From Heliopora coerulea (lineage: Eukaryota > Cnidaria > Anthozoa > Scleralcyonacea > Helioporidae): 64,000 nucleotides of DNA. Position 1 is the first letter of the stretch; each line of letters opens with the position of its first letter. The stretch lies in contig JASJOG010000019.1 in assembly GCA_030142905.1 (NCBI GenBank), positions 2,828,001 to 2,892,000 on the forward strand. Direction: 5' to 3'. The position numbers and the translations under genes were made by a program. Under the pieces are notes generated by a model, which was not told the origin of the DNA, did no database searches, and saw nothing but the letters and a program-made list of their open reading frames with translations. Shown in pieces: positions 53,401-62,944 of this stretch.

Positions 53401-56400
53401 GAGTGCCTAGATAACTACCCTACCTCGCCCTCAACTAGTTGCTCCATTTGCCCGCATGCAGGCCTACTATGCAGGCCAGTGGCTGTCATGTGGTCGGGTC
53501 AAAGAGGTCAACTATCATCAGAACTGCTTACATTTTCTCAGCTTTCGCAGCTGTTAAACTTAAACAATTATGATATTTTTTTGCCAGCAGCAAATGGCCA
53601 TGCTAGTAGAGAGGACATTTCGGTACTGTGAATTCCTAATTTCTTGACAGTTATGTGTCCAAGACAACGTATTGTGCGAGGGCGTCTCAATTGGTGTGAC
53701 TTAGTTAAACTCGACGTTGGTATTCGATGGTTATTTATATTTTCTTTTAGCATCGGGAAAAAGGAGGAACTTTTGGAGAAGGAAAGAACTGTGAAGCTGC
53801 ATGAATGGAGTGAGAAGTTGAAAGCTTTACAGAAGTTATTGACAGCCCAGGAAAACGCGTTTAAATTTCGTGAAGGCATTTCCACTGATCTTGAAACTGT
53901 GAAATACAAGAAATCTGAAGTTGAGGTTGTGGATGTTCATTGGATATTGATGTCTTGTGATTGTTGTTTTTACGTTGGCAATATGCTACCATGGTGTGCC
54001 GTTTACTTTGAATTTGTTCATTTGTCTGTTTATTTATTTGTTTGTACTATTTGTTTGGTTATTTGTTGTGTTACATATTTGTTTATTCCTTTGTTTGTTT
54101 ATTTGTTTGGTATTTTCGATTTGTTTATATGGTTATTGGTTTGTCATAGTGTGTCTGTTTATGCTTTTATATGTCTATTCATTCACCAACTTACATTCAC
54201 TTGAGTGCTTATTTATTTATTTATTTATCTATTTATTTATTTATCTATTTATTTATTTATCTTTTTATTTATTTATCTATTTATTTATCTATTTATCTAT
54301 CTATTTATTCATTTATCTATTTAATTTATTTATTTATCTATTTATTTATTCATCTATTTATTTATTTATCTATTTATTTATTTATTTATCTTTTTATCTA
54401 TTTATTTATTTATCTACTTATTTATTTATTTATTTATTTATCTATTTATTTATCTATTTATTTATTTATTTATGTGTATATTTGTTTACTGGCAGGACAT
54501 GCTCAAAGAATTAGAATTGGAACAGAAAAAGGAATTGAAAAGCATTATTCAATTCAGTGAAAATGTAGTCAATGATCCTTCAATGTCTCCTGAGGATAAC
54601 AGGAAAATAAAACAAGACATTGGAAGTCTAAAAAGTAACGTTGAAAATCTTGAAGAGAAAATGAAGTGGAGAGCCAAAAGGTGATCCATTTTATATGTGC
54701 AATAAATCTATTTGCATTTATAATGAATAATTTTTGTTAGTTAGGCACCCATGCAGGGAGGGGTTGGGGCGGGCTTTAGTCCCCCCCTTTTAAGTGCAGT
54801 TAAAAGATAAGGAAGTTTAAAAAAGTTGCATTTCACTGGCAGAAATCTTCAGAATACTCAGGGCAACATATTTAATTTTAATATTTGCTCAATGGGAACA
54901 TCACCAGTTGCAAGCTATAGTAAGCTAGCACCTTACCTATCCTAGGATATTCTATGTCTCTCAAAATCCAGGATATAGAATCTCGTACCTTTAAAAAATA
55001 AAAGATTTCTCTGGGAAGTGCCTGGGACACCGCCCCTAGAGGTTTCACACTCCTTTGATACTGATCAAACTGGGATCCATTTAGCCCCCCCCCCACTTTG
55101 AAATCCACTCTGTGGGCCTTGTAGTTAAAAAGTTACAATTTCTGCCTGGTTTGTCAATCACATTCTTACTGTATGTTTTCTTGGCAGGTTGTCAGAGAAA
55201 GAGAGAGAACTTGAACAGTTCAGAGCTGGCAAACTAACAGAATGGAAAACTGCTGCAAGTAACATTCAACAGTGGCTGGTCAAACAAGATGAAAAATTTC
55301 AGTCTCTTGGAATTCTAACAGATGATCTTGATAAAGTACGACAACAGAAGACCGAAATAGAGGTAGTGTAAACTTATACTCTAAACAAATGCATTTTTTT
55401 TTTGCTTATGAGCAAATAAAGATATTACCAATTCTCTTGATAATGAGCCTAGTGCTTCCTTGTTCCTTCTCATATATTTAACCACATTGTAATAATTCTA
55501 TATGTTCTGTAGGTATTAGCACAGGCAATGAAAACAGAGAAGAACGAAGTGGATGTCATAGTTCTTGTGGGTGATCATTTGTTAGAACATCCTTCTTTAT
55601 TTGAGGAAGATCGACAGCAGGTGGAGCAGCAGCTGATGTCTCTCCAAAACAGCTGGGATGTATTATTTGCAAAGATACAAAATAGGATGGAAAGGTAATT
55701 CTGATTTATCAATTAATAAGAAAGGGGGAACATTGTCAGTTATGGAATTGAGTATTGAATAAGGGGGGGGTGAAGTGAATACTGAAGGTTATGTAGATGT
55801 CATCTAGAGCAATGTCAGAAATGCATGTAAAGGTTTGGAAATTGGTACAGGTAAGTATACACAAAGGAACTGTTGGGACACAGCCATAATCTTGACCAAG
55901 GGTTACTGTAGTTACTGGTTGAAACGTTTCCTTTTCCTTGATGTGCCGTTTGGTGTTGTGGGATGTTAGACAAAAGATTGGTTGAAAATTTTGGATGTTT
56001 CTGAAAATAACGGAAATGCAGAGAGATATAAACCTGTCACCCCAAAGGATACTTGGTCAATTCTTTGCTTTCTTGTAACACTGGAGTAATAGCTGTGGAA
56101 AAGATGAGGGTTGATTTGTTTAATGGTCTTTTGGTGTTTGAGCGAAACTGTGAGGTAAGGGAAACTATTCAGGTGAGTGAAAATGAGGAGTTAAGTCCCG
56201 GGACTCAAAGTTTTCCGGAATTCAAAATTTTCCGGGATTCAGGGTACACGAATAGGATGTTCATGAAGTTAGCAAAATTTTTAATGTTTAGGGTTATGAG
56301 CAAGGAGGCAGAGCTGGATATTGAAGCAACGCGCCTGTCGATGGAATGGAGAAATAAAGTCAATCCTCTCAGGGAGTGGATAAGGGATACCAGTAAGATG

Positions 56401-59400
56401 ATTGATAACGGCGGCGATACAGATGTGGACTTGGATTCCTTGAGAAGGCAAAGAGTTGAAACAGAGGTAGGTGATTGCGATGTTAAAGGTTGTGTTGCCA
56501 TGTTTTATTCTGTTTCCTGTCGAAATGTACATTGGTGGGCGACAGTTTGTGATAACGTAATCACAGAATGCGTTAGAGTTTGAAAATAGGGAAGACGTTT
56601 TGAGAGAGCTCCCACTTTCGCGCGAAACCCCATCAACTTAGTGAATTCTCTGAATGATGCGTCAATAAGGAGGCAAGAGGAGACGTAACCTCCGTAATTT
56701 TCTTGGAAGGGAGGGCTTGCGCTACGACTTCTCAGCCGGTAAAGTAAGCCAATAGCAGTTAGAACGTGTGGAATCCCTGCAAAAGGGGTAGACGTTCATA
56801 ATAGACACATGGGACGCCTGTGTTTTGTTAGAGTTTGCACATTTCTAAAACTGTCATTGAATACTTTCATTCAATTTCTCTGTAGGCAGTTACAAAAGAT
56901 ATAAAGCGGAAAGGAGAAGAGCTAATTGTCACGGTGAATTTTAGCCAGAGAATGCAGAAAAACGCATTACTTTCCGTTAGTCAAAAAAGAAAAATACAAG
57001 AAGGTTCTACTGAGCTTAAAAAAGAATGGGATGATCTCGAAAAGGGAATCAAAGACTGGACATTGAGGTGATTAGTTTTGTGAATTAATGATAACTTCAG
57101 TTCGTCTGTGGTGCTGAAGTAAACTATTGATGATCACTGTGAGTGAGGTCCTTGTGTTCCTGAAACTTATTTTATGTTTTCAGGATTTGGAAAAACACTT
57201 TCAATCTGTTCTGAATGTGCATACCAATTTCTCGCTCAGTACATTCTTCGCTCAAAAGCAGAACTGATAATTAAAACGATATTCTGCTCATATTTTCATT
57301 TGATAAGTCCCAAAAAACGAGAAAGTTAAAATGTCACATATGGTGGGAAAACCTTGCGATGGCCCATCGTCAGAAGTATTTCAAAGAATTTCCAATATTA
57401 AATTTCGAATACTTGAAATAATTCTCATGGCTTGATATAAGTTTCTTTATGGGAGTTGATCGTCCAGGTTAGTGTAGTCTTGAAAAAGACTGTTGGTGGA
57501 AGTGACTGACTAAGGCTGTCGAAACGTCAGTCATTTTCACCAACAGTCTTTCAAGACTACACTAACTTGGACGATCAACTTCCACAAACATGTCACGATT
57601 CTCCCAGGTTCAAACCATTTACTTATAAATTTGTTTAATGTAATAATAATGTAATTTTTCTAACAAGGTGCTCGTTAAAAACCAAGCTGTGTATCTTTTC
57701 TTTCGTAGGTTGAGCGAAAATCTTCGCAGTTGCGAACAGGAGCAAGAGACCAAACTTTCAAGTTGGTTGGAGACGTATAAGCCGTTGTCTGATTGGCTAG
57801 ATCAGGCAGATCACGTACTGTCACCTGACTGTGTTGATGGTTCCAATATGGAGGATACTAGGAGGCAAAAGAGTGAAATCGAGGTAGTGTAAAATTATGA
57901 AGTAATGACACCACTCTGTTTCTGCATGTGTATTGCTAAGTGCTGTTGTGACGTCATTCTTCCCAGACATATGGGTTAACGGAGAGCATGCATATTTTCA
58001 ATAAACGCAATTTGTGGTGCTGAGTGGTAATTGTGTCGATAAGTAGTGGTTCTGTTGTGGTAACTGTGTTGGTGATTGGTAGTTGTGTTGGTGAGTGGTA
58101 ATTGTGTTGGTGAGTGGTAGTTGTGTTGGTGGGTAGTAGTTGTGTTGGTGAGTGGTAGTTGTGAGTGGTGAGTGGTAGTTGTGTAGGTGAGTGGTAGTTG
58201 TGTAGGTGAATGGTAGTTGTGTAGGTGAGTGGTAGTTGTGTAGGTGAGTGGTAGTTGTGTAGGTGAGTGGTAGTTGTGTAGGTGAGTGGTAGTTGTGAGT
58301 GGCGAGTGGTAGTTGTGTAGGTGAGTGGTAGTTGTGAGTGGTAGTTGTGAGTGGTGAGTGGTAGTTGTGTAGGTGAGTGGCAATTGTGTTGGCAAGTGGT
58401 AATTGTGTTGGTAAGGGGTAACTGTGCTAGTGAGCGGTGATTAATTGAGTGAGTCATGGTTTTGATTTGTGTTAGTGAGCGATGATATATGGTAAGCAAC
58501 ATCACGTCTGTTCAAATTGACGTTAAAACGCTGACGAAATTGCAGGGCTTACTCCAAGAAACACCATCCATTGAGCCAAAGTTTGGAAACATCAAGAAAA
58601 CTGCTGATTCATTGCAACAAGATCCTTGTTTGTGTCAAGAAGAACGCGCAAATGTTCAAGAGAGTGCAGAAAGATTGTCCAATCGTTATTCTCTGGTATT
58701 AGAGAAATGCAATGAACAGAAAGCCCGGTTAGTAAACCTAGTGGGTTCATAAAGGATAGATTTTTTTTGCAGAAACAATTGTGATAATTTGTCTAAAGAC
58801 AACATCATTAGGCTGAGGTTTCATCTTCCTGTGATTAATTCATTTGCTCCAATAAGGATCCTTTTTCGACGGTTTACACTATCACGATTAAAGTACATTA
58901 TCATTGGTTCCTTTATATTTCGCAAACAAGTAGTTTATTTAGTTTTCCGTGGTTGCTTGACGACTTCTGTTGGGGTTTCTCGCAGGTTGGAAAAATCACT
59001 CGAAGACAGAACGATCAAATACCAAGAACAGAAACTTGATGAATGGAATAGCTTGTCAGACCCCATAACTGCGTGGCTCACCAATCAGGAACAGAAACTA
59101 GAGTCTTCGCAAGAAGTCACTGAAGATTTAGATAGCGTTCAGAAACAACACGAAGAAACAGACGTAAGTGTATCAATGAATGACTGTTTTAATTAAGAAG
59201 AACGAATTAACCGAGAATACGTACTGCTATATGAAAACAATATACAAACAAGAAATGCTATGATCGAACATTATGACCCTTGCGCGGCAGATAGACAGAC
59301 AGACACTGGACAAAGAAATGGTTGCATTCCCAGCCGCGCGTGCGCACACCGGGTAACTTCTCCAGACCGCTACTGTTCCATTATGCTGGAGCACTACAAA

Positions 59401-60804
59401 GCTATGCTATGCTATTCAGCAATGAACTGTGTGGTTTTGCACGGTCTGGTACTTATCGTGTTGGTGTGTATTGAGAAATTTCATGATTATAGATCCTACG
59501 GAAACGTCGCCACCAACTTGATACTCCTTTCTGTGCGTTTAAATTAGTCTAATGAGCCTCGTTGTTGTTGTTTAACATTCAAAAGAATTTTGTCGCAAGA
59601 ACGAGGATGGTAAGGTTAATTTAACTACGCGAAAAAGATTGTAGCTTTTGCGACCATATTTGCACAGGGTCTATCTTATGCTGCAATAATGAACTCGAAA
59701 AATCAGTGGCGTTCCGAGGAGAGGACAGATGAAGGGTGATTGCCCCTGGGCGCCAAAATGATGGAGAGAAAAATTGTGTTGTCGTGAACATTTTTTTAAA
59801 TAGATATAAAAAAACATACAAAAACAACACAAGGTCCGTTATAATTATTATCCCTTGAATATTGCCATTTACTGAGTTTCTCACAAACCCTCGCTTGTTG
59901 TGTTTCCAGGTCTTGGCCTCAGATGTTAGTTCTTTCAAGGTGCAGGTCGAGACTGCGTTTAGTTTAAATGACAAACTTCGTGAAGACCCAGATGTGCGGG
60001 ACGAAACGGTCGACGTTGTGGCCACGCAGGCAAAAAGCATCAGAAAAAAATGGATGAACTTAAGAGAAATGATCCAAACAAGATCAGAAAGGTAGAAATT
60101 AAATTTTGGGCCATGTATATGGAAGTAGAAATGTGGGAAACAGTTGGTTTTTTGATCCTCTACTAAACATTTGTCAGGATTTTACCTTTTTTTTCCGACT
60201 TGACTTGAAATGTTTTCGGCCAAATAAATTATAAGTCTCACCAATGAAATGAAAGTTTTCATTTGGTATTTAACACATCAGTCAGGTATTTCAATATGTT
60301 AAGCGACTAATTTCACATTAAAAATGAAAAATTTTACTGGTCAAATACGTTTTCACGTACAGATTTTTAATATAGGATTTTCAATATCAATGACATTATT
60401 TAAATAGGGTAGATTATCAAATACTGAAGTTTTACATGTGATTATTGTGAACCGTGCGACGTCACAAGGAAATCAGGTTTTCATATTTTCAATTCACGTA
60501 TACACAATGAAACTAATGTGTTTGAAAAAATTCCCATCCCGTATCGATGTGTCACAAATGATTTCACGTGAGATGGTGATGTGAGATTTTCCTAATTTTC
60601 GATATTTTTCGATTCCATGTTCGTTGCAGCTTGTCGATGAAAGTAACAAAATTACTCAACGAAAAACAACGAAGGATTGGGAAATGGAGAGATAAGGTGT
60701 CACCCGTCGCTGAGTGGCTGTCTGAGAAACAAGAAGTGCTGACCGCGATACAAACCGATTCCATTGACATTGATACTGCAAGGCAGAGAAAGAACAAAGT
60801 CGAG
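20442..60804 (+). CDS. Giant spectrin-repeat protein with N-terminal tandem CH actin-binding domain (3-prime partial)
   Basis: 54 in-frame coding exons give 2,952 residues with no stop; the gene runs past the window. Order: 14-residue start ([14 protein letters not shown]), CH1 (about 15-124), Ser/Lys linker (125-150), CH2 (about 152-257), basic cluster, then a rod of 22.5 spectrin-type repeats. Predicted role: F-actin binding at the N-terminus and elastic spacing or linking by the rod, in the cytoskeleton. CH1 resembles plakins ([21 protein letters not shown]). The linker and [10 protein letters not shown] resemble nesprins. Single rod repeats (LSEDD, RWE) resemble dystrophin/utrophin. No plakin domain follows the CH pair. 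The last exon placed ends at 60804 in phase 0, and no further B-type exon was recognised to 64000. Orthology is unresolved: a KASH domain would make it nesprin, WW-EF-ZZ dystrophin, EF-GAS2 spectraplakin. Confidence 0.9.
20485..22917 (+). other. Intron 1 of the spectrin-repeat gene (2.4 kb)
   Basis: Separates the start-codon exon from the first CH exon. Several reading frames of 65-126 codons occur (the longest 21079-21459), but none resembles a known family or has splice-consistent edges. I see no repeat or RNA gene here. Confidence 0.6.
23433..24140. repeat. (AATGGT/AATAGT)n satellite with higher-order duplication
   Basis: About 700 bp of GTAATG/GTAATA units in the intron between the first two CH1 exons. 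A block ending ATAATAGG at 23740 recurs ending at 23987, so a unit of about 247 bp is itself tandemly duplicated, including its AATAATAATAG interruptions. Frames on both strands stay open only because the period is a multiple of 3. Confidence 0.93.
25779..25910. repeat. 15-bp (GGTACTGGTAATAAT)n minisatellite
   Basis: About eight copies lie in the intron before CH-linker exon 6 (acceptor at 25925). Variants alternate GGTAATAAT and GGTAGTAAT. Confidence 0.92.
27400..27610. repeat. (ATT/ATC)n trinucleotide-rich tract
   Basis: Impure TTAT/AATTATTATGAT repeat in the intron between exons 8 and 9. No coding value. Confidence 0.85.
29823..29880. repeat. Small palindrome, fold-back family copy
   Basis: The palindrome at 29823-29857, centred on ATGGTTAACCAT, is followed by GTTACCCTGAGGATGATTC (29862-29880). 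The same tail occurs near 41153-41170 and, inverted, at 46019-46040, so this is one member of a dispersed family. Confidence 0.6.
30325..30720. repeat. (TTCC)n / (TTCA)n compound microsatellite
   Basis: A CCTT/TTCG block (30340-30530) passes into a (TTCA)n block (about 30570-30660), inside the intron between R2 and R3, pyrimidine-rich on the coding strand. Confidence 0.92.
33040..33330. repeat. CTT-rich pyrimidine tract
   Basis: TTCTTCTTC-like, imperfect, in the intron before the R5 A exon (acceptor at 33365). Confidence 0.75.
36205..36580 (+). repeat. Tandem array of about five tRNA-like units of about 87 bp
   Basis: The intron between R7 A and B exons is largely made of diverged units. 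A-box-like motifs sit at 36213 (GGCTAGCGGTTGG), 36300 (TACTCAATGG), 36389 (AAGCTCAATTG), 36476 (TAGCTCAATGG, full A-box match) and 36560 (TAGCTCAGTGA), spaced 84-89 bp. Three carry a B-box-like AGGTTAC some 35-40 bp later. Linkers share CTCATCATC. It looks like a tandemly amplified tRNA-derived sequence, now decayed. Confidence 0.65.
40924..41147. mobile_element. Inverted-repeat element built on a tRNA-derived sequence
   Basis: Arms 40924-41004 and 41067-41147, 81 bp each, are close inverted copies around a 62-bp loop, in the intron between R9 and R10. Each arm has a B-box-like half (GAGTTCAAATCCC, or GAGCTCAAATCCC on the other side). Only the minus-strand reading also has an A box, in the loop. 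It may be a SINE whose 3-prime half was duplicated in reverse. Confidence 0.75.
40977..41048 (-). pseudogene. tRNA-Thr(GGT)-like sequence inside a SINE
   Basis: Minus-strand reading. The acceptor stem GACTCGA pairs fully with TCGAGTT (one G-T). The A box TAGCTGAACAGG matches consensus exactly, and GAGTTCAAATCC serves as B box. Anticodon loop CCGGTAT places GGT (Thr), but position 33 is C instead of U, and the D, anticodon and T stems have mismatches. TTTTT follows closely as a Pol III stop. Best read as a decayed tRNA-derived SINE head, not a working tRNA gene. Confidence 0.6.
43428..43670. repeat. (CCTTC/CCCTTT)n microsatellite next to the R11 B exon
   Basis: About 240 bp of C/T only, ending about 25 bp before the acceptor at 43695, and so extending the polypyrimidine tract. 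Confidence 0.93.
44958..45580. repeat. (AAAC)n then (AAT/GAT)n tract
   Basis: AAACAAAC (44960-45010), then about 400 bp of AATAATAACGATAATGAT-like sequence in the intron between R12 and R13. Open frames on both strands are artefacts. Confidence 0.9.
46017..46119. repeat. Fold-back element, inverted arms of about 44 bp
   Basis: Left arm 46017-46060 and right arm 46076-46119 mirror each other (AATTTCATGATTAA / TTAATCATGAAATT). The outer part, CATCCCCAGGGTTAC, is the reverse of the tail seen at 29862-29880. Confidence 0.7.
48790..49270. repeat. TTCC/TTTC-rich pyrimidine tract
   Basis: About 480 bp of impure C/T in the intron between the R15 A and B exons, on the coding strand. Confidence 0.88.
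50600..50728 (-). mobile_element. Antisense, diverged copy of the SINE at 7712-7985
   Basis: Read on the minus strand it gives GTGGCACAATGGG (A box TGGCACAATGG at 50713-50723), a weakened B box (ATTCGATTCC), then CTACCAGGCACTGG, GTTTCCTCTTGTAA and GGACCCATGAGG, in the same order as the LTN1-intron copy. The CCGGGTACTCCGG core is deleted here. Confidence 0.75.
50775..51015. repeat. (AGGTAG/AGGTGG)n repeat
   Basis: Purine-biased 6-bp repeat in the intron between the R16 A and B exons, just right of the antisense SINE. Confidence 0.9.
51475..51650. repeat. (ATT/ATC)n tract
   Basis: TTATCATTATCATC-like sequence in the intron between R16 and R17. Confidence 0.85.
54015..54485. repeat. (TTTATCTA/TTTATTTA)n microsatellite
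   Basis: About 470 bp of 4-bp-phased T/A-rich sequence fills the intron between the R18 A and B exons, ending about 10 bp before the acceptor at 54495. Confidence 0.93.
57455..57582. mobile_element. Fold-back element, arms of about 56 bp
   Basis: Arms 57455-57510 and 57526-57582 (GTTGATCGTCCA outward end) flank a short loop with GTCGAAACGTC. In the intron between R20 and R21. The TCGAAACGTC core recalls the element at 17906-18067. Confidence 0.8.
57709..60804 (+). other. Rod part 3: repeats 21-22 and first half of 23
   Basis: R21 57709-57883 / 58546-58727; R22 58986-59163 / 59910-60091; R23 A exon 60630-60804 (ends GAG/GTAAGT, phase 0). R21B has lost the usual SLSxDD motif and has Tyr at the helix C Trp site (NRYSLV). 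R22B keeps KKWMNL. The partner exon of R23A was not found in the remaining 3.2 kb, so the following intron is unusually long for this gene or the partner is diverged. Confidence 0.88.
58015..58450. repeat. 19-bp (GTGAGTGGTAGTTGTGTAG)n minisatellite
   Basis: About 20 copies of a 19-bp unit with point variants (GTTGG for GTAGG) and some 10-bp partial units, in the intron between the R21 A and B exons. Confidence 0.92.
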
Positions 60805-62942
60805 GTAAGTTTAGAATTCTAATACAACGTTCGTTACCTACACAATTACTGGATTTGAACAGTTTTAATGCGTCACCAGTCTTCTGAATGTTATCGATTG
60901 TTCACATATGCAACGCTTCCTCTTTACCATTCTCCTTGTATCTCAGTGTTCAGAATATTTTACCAGTCCTGATCTGGCTTGTGGACCTATTTAATCTTCA
61001 TGGGTTATGCAACTCTGTGGTTCAAACTGAAAACATGTCACCGTTCCTCTGTAGGTTATGGATTTCTCACACATGTGACATTGGCTGACCATCATAATTC
61101 TTGTACAGTTCTTATATATGTTTCTTCCCCGTCACCATTAGAATACGCGTCTGCCTTCCGTGGAGGGCGACGCAGAAAGTCGGCGATTGCCCAATCACAA
61201 CACTCGCTTCGTAACATCAGTTGGAATTTTATTTACATGCCCACTTGACGGCCCGTTGCGTTTATAAGAGACAAGACAATATGACACGTGCTTTATCAAC
61301 ACGTGGCACTTAAATATCCGCTCAAGCGATCATTCTTTATCGCCACATCTTATACAGGATTGCTTTACTTGCAAAAAATACTCTTCTAAAACGTTGACTT
61401 AGAATGACCTCGTTCCAAAACAATACTTTCTTGATAGTCGCATTTTTAACGTATCAAGTCTGTTATGTAAATCTTAAATGCGTGTCTTCAAGACTCGAAA
61501 CTCTTTCATCGCTCTTCCAGTCGATAGTTGAATCCATTATCGACGATGTGTCTATGTAATTCATATGAGTTGTACATTCTCGAAGCCCCAGAAACGACAG
61601 GTCGCTGGGTTCATAAATTTTAGAATACAATCATTCATAACAATAAGTGTAGTGCATTCAAAGAAGTCTCGTTAGCCATTAGATCTTTATTTAAATTACA
61701 TATCCTTTGTTCTTACCAAATTGCGACTGTTTATTTCACGATACACATAAATACAGAAAGACAAATTTGTACAACAATAAGTTTGCTATTTAAAAAAAAT
61801 TGACAAAAATCAAAACTGAAAATTTCCGCAGTTACTTTTTTTCATCTAACCGCTCAAATTTCATATTTCGTTGTATGCCTTGCACATCCAACCTTGAAAT
61901 ATTATTTTGGAAGTTGTTTATCTTTGTTTCTTAGTAAGCCAATGAGGGTCGTGCGTTGAACTTTTAAATGAGAAAGAGGTTCTCTATAGCTGCGTCAGAA
62001 CAATCAAATTGTGTGCAAATGTACTTTTTGTTAGGTTTGAAATTAGCCAATAAAATTGTTACAAAAAATTTGAGTTCCCACGACTTAAAATTGGCCAATG
62101 AGGGTTTGCGTTCGCCATTCAAATTGAAGTCTGGCTAATAAACATTTAAAGGTCAGAAGCAGTCTCGGTTTACTTACAAATATTGTGTTAGCCATTGTTG
62201 GACGAGTGTTGTACCTCAACGCTTTGAAGTCTGAGAAGGAAGATGTTCAAAAAACTGTTATTTATTTTTAGTAAGCGTAAGAACAGAGTTTCACCGGCCC
62301 AGGTAAGGCGTCGGGTTTGTCTGTTCATCTTGCGTTTAACTGTACTTATAAGACTTCTTTGGCAACACGAAGACTTCTTTGAATGCTAAAAGCTACAGCG
62401 TTTCAATACCTGTTGAGTAAGGGCCTTCTGACAATTACTACGATGGTATGTTCATTACGAAAGAGCTGGTACTGAAGTTTGCTGGACAGGGTAGTGGAAG
62501 AGGGCTTCTGGGAGGAAAGCATTCCTCTCTTCCTGCCAAGTCGATTTTCCAGTCCGCCGAAACTCGAGTAGATGTTCAGGGATGAGATGTGTAATTTAGA
62601 GTGTGAAGTCCTTGGATTATCGCTATTTTTTATGGTTTCTTCACGACCGGTTATATGACATGTATCGCCTGCTGTGAAAGAAAAGTGCGAAAAGGGGTAT
62701 TTCCTGAAAGCGAAAAGGGAGTGGCCCTGAATAATTTTCTGGATCCACCCCCGGAACCCAGCCCGTCATTGTTCCATCTCTCTTTGGCTGCTGTTCCTCC
62801 CAGTGTTTGCACTGGCTTATATCATCGTTAGCTCGGTTTCTTTTGTTCTACGGCCGTCGACAACTAACTTATCAACCTCATTAAGATATTCCTATACTTT
62901 CTACCGAAATTTCCCATTTCTATGTTTGTTTCATTCGAAACT
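60805..62942 (+). other. Intron after the R23 A exon (continues past the window)
   Basis: No B-type spectrin exon was recognised. It contains CCAAT motifs (61939, 62047, 62095) and a possible alternative first exon at 62243-62302; otherwise nothing I can identify. Confidence 0.5.
62243..62302 (+). other. Candidate alternative first coding exon
   Basis: GAAG-ATG opens a 20-codon frame (MFKKLLFIFSKRKNRVSPAQ) ending CAG/GTAAGG in phase 0. That is exactly the phase needed to splice into a B-type spectrin exon. Upstream 140-300 bp are three CCAAT motifs. This could be an internal promoter making a short isoform. It is an inference from splice phase and motifs only; the frame is short and may be chance. 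Confidence 0.25.
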
Positions 62943-62944
62943 TA

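Larger units (their letters stand above)
34317..57067 (+). other. Rod part 2: repeats 6-20, clock-like exon-pair array
   Basis: Pairs (A/B): R6 34317-34491/35594-35775; R7 35913-36087/36595-36776; R8 38327-38504/38901-39082; R9 39946-40120/40284-40465; R10 41542-41716/42022-42203; R11 42799-42976/43696-43877; R12 43971-44142/44734-44915; R13 45763-45937/46287-46468; R14 46955-47132/47901-48082; R15 48383-48557/49333-49514; R16 50251-50425/51095-51279; R17 51997-52171/52560-52741; R18 53751-53925/54496-54680; R19 55188-55362/55513-55694; R20 56292-56466/56886-57067. A exons are 172-178 nt; B exons are 182 nt (185 in R16 and R18). A exons carry KxEEWxxxxxPLxxWL and a DLDxVRKQ-like end; B exons carry GEDxxxxPSLSxDDR and RWExLEEK. 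Introns within a pair are phase 0, between pairs phase 2. Helix C Trp is replaced in R15 (Phe) and R18 (Val). Confidence 0.92.

Noticed and set aside
53957..54560. Frames of 129-186 codons over the TTTATCTA repeat
   Set aside because: Microsatellite artefact; the true exons are 53751-53925 and 54496-54680.
20442..60804. Direct assignment as dystrophin or utrophin
   Set aside because: Rod motifs and repeat count fit, but CH1 is more plakin-like and the linker more nesprin-like; without the C-terminus a gene symbol is not justified.
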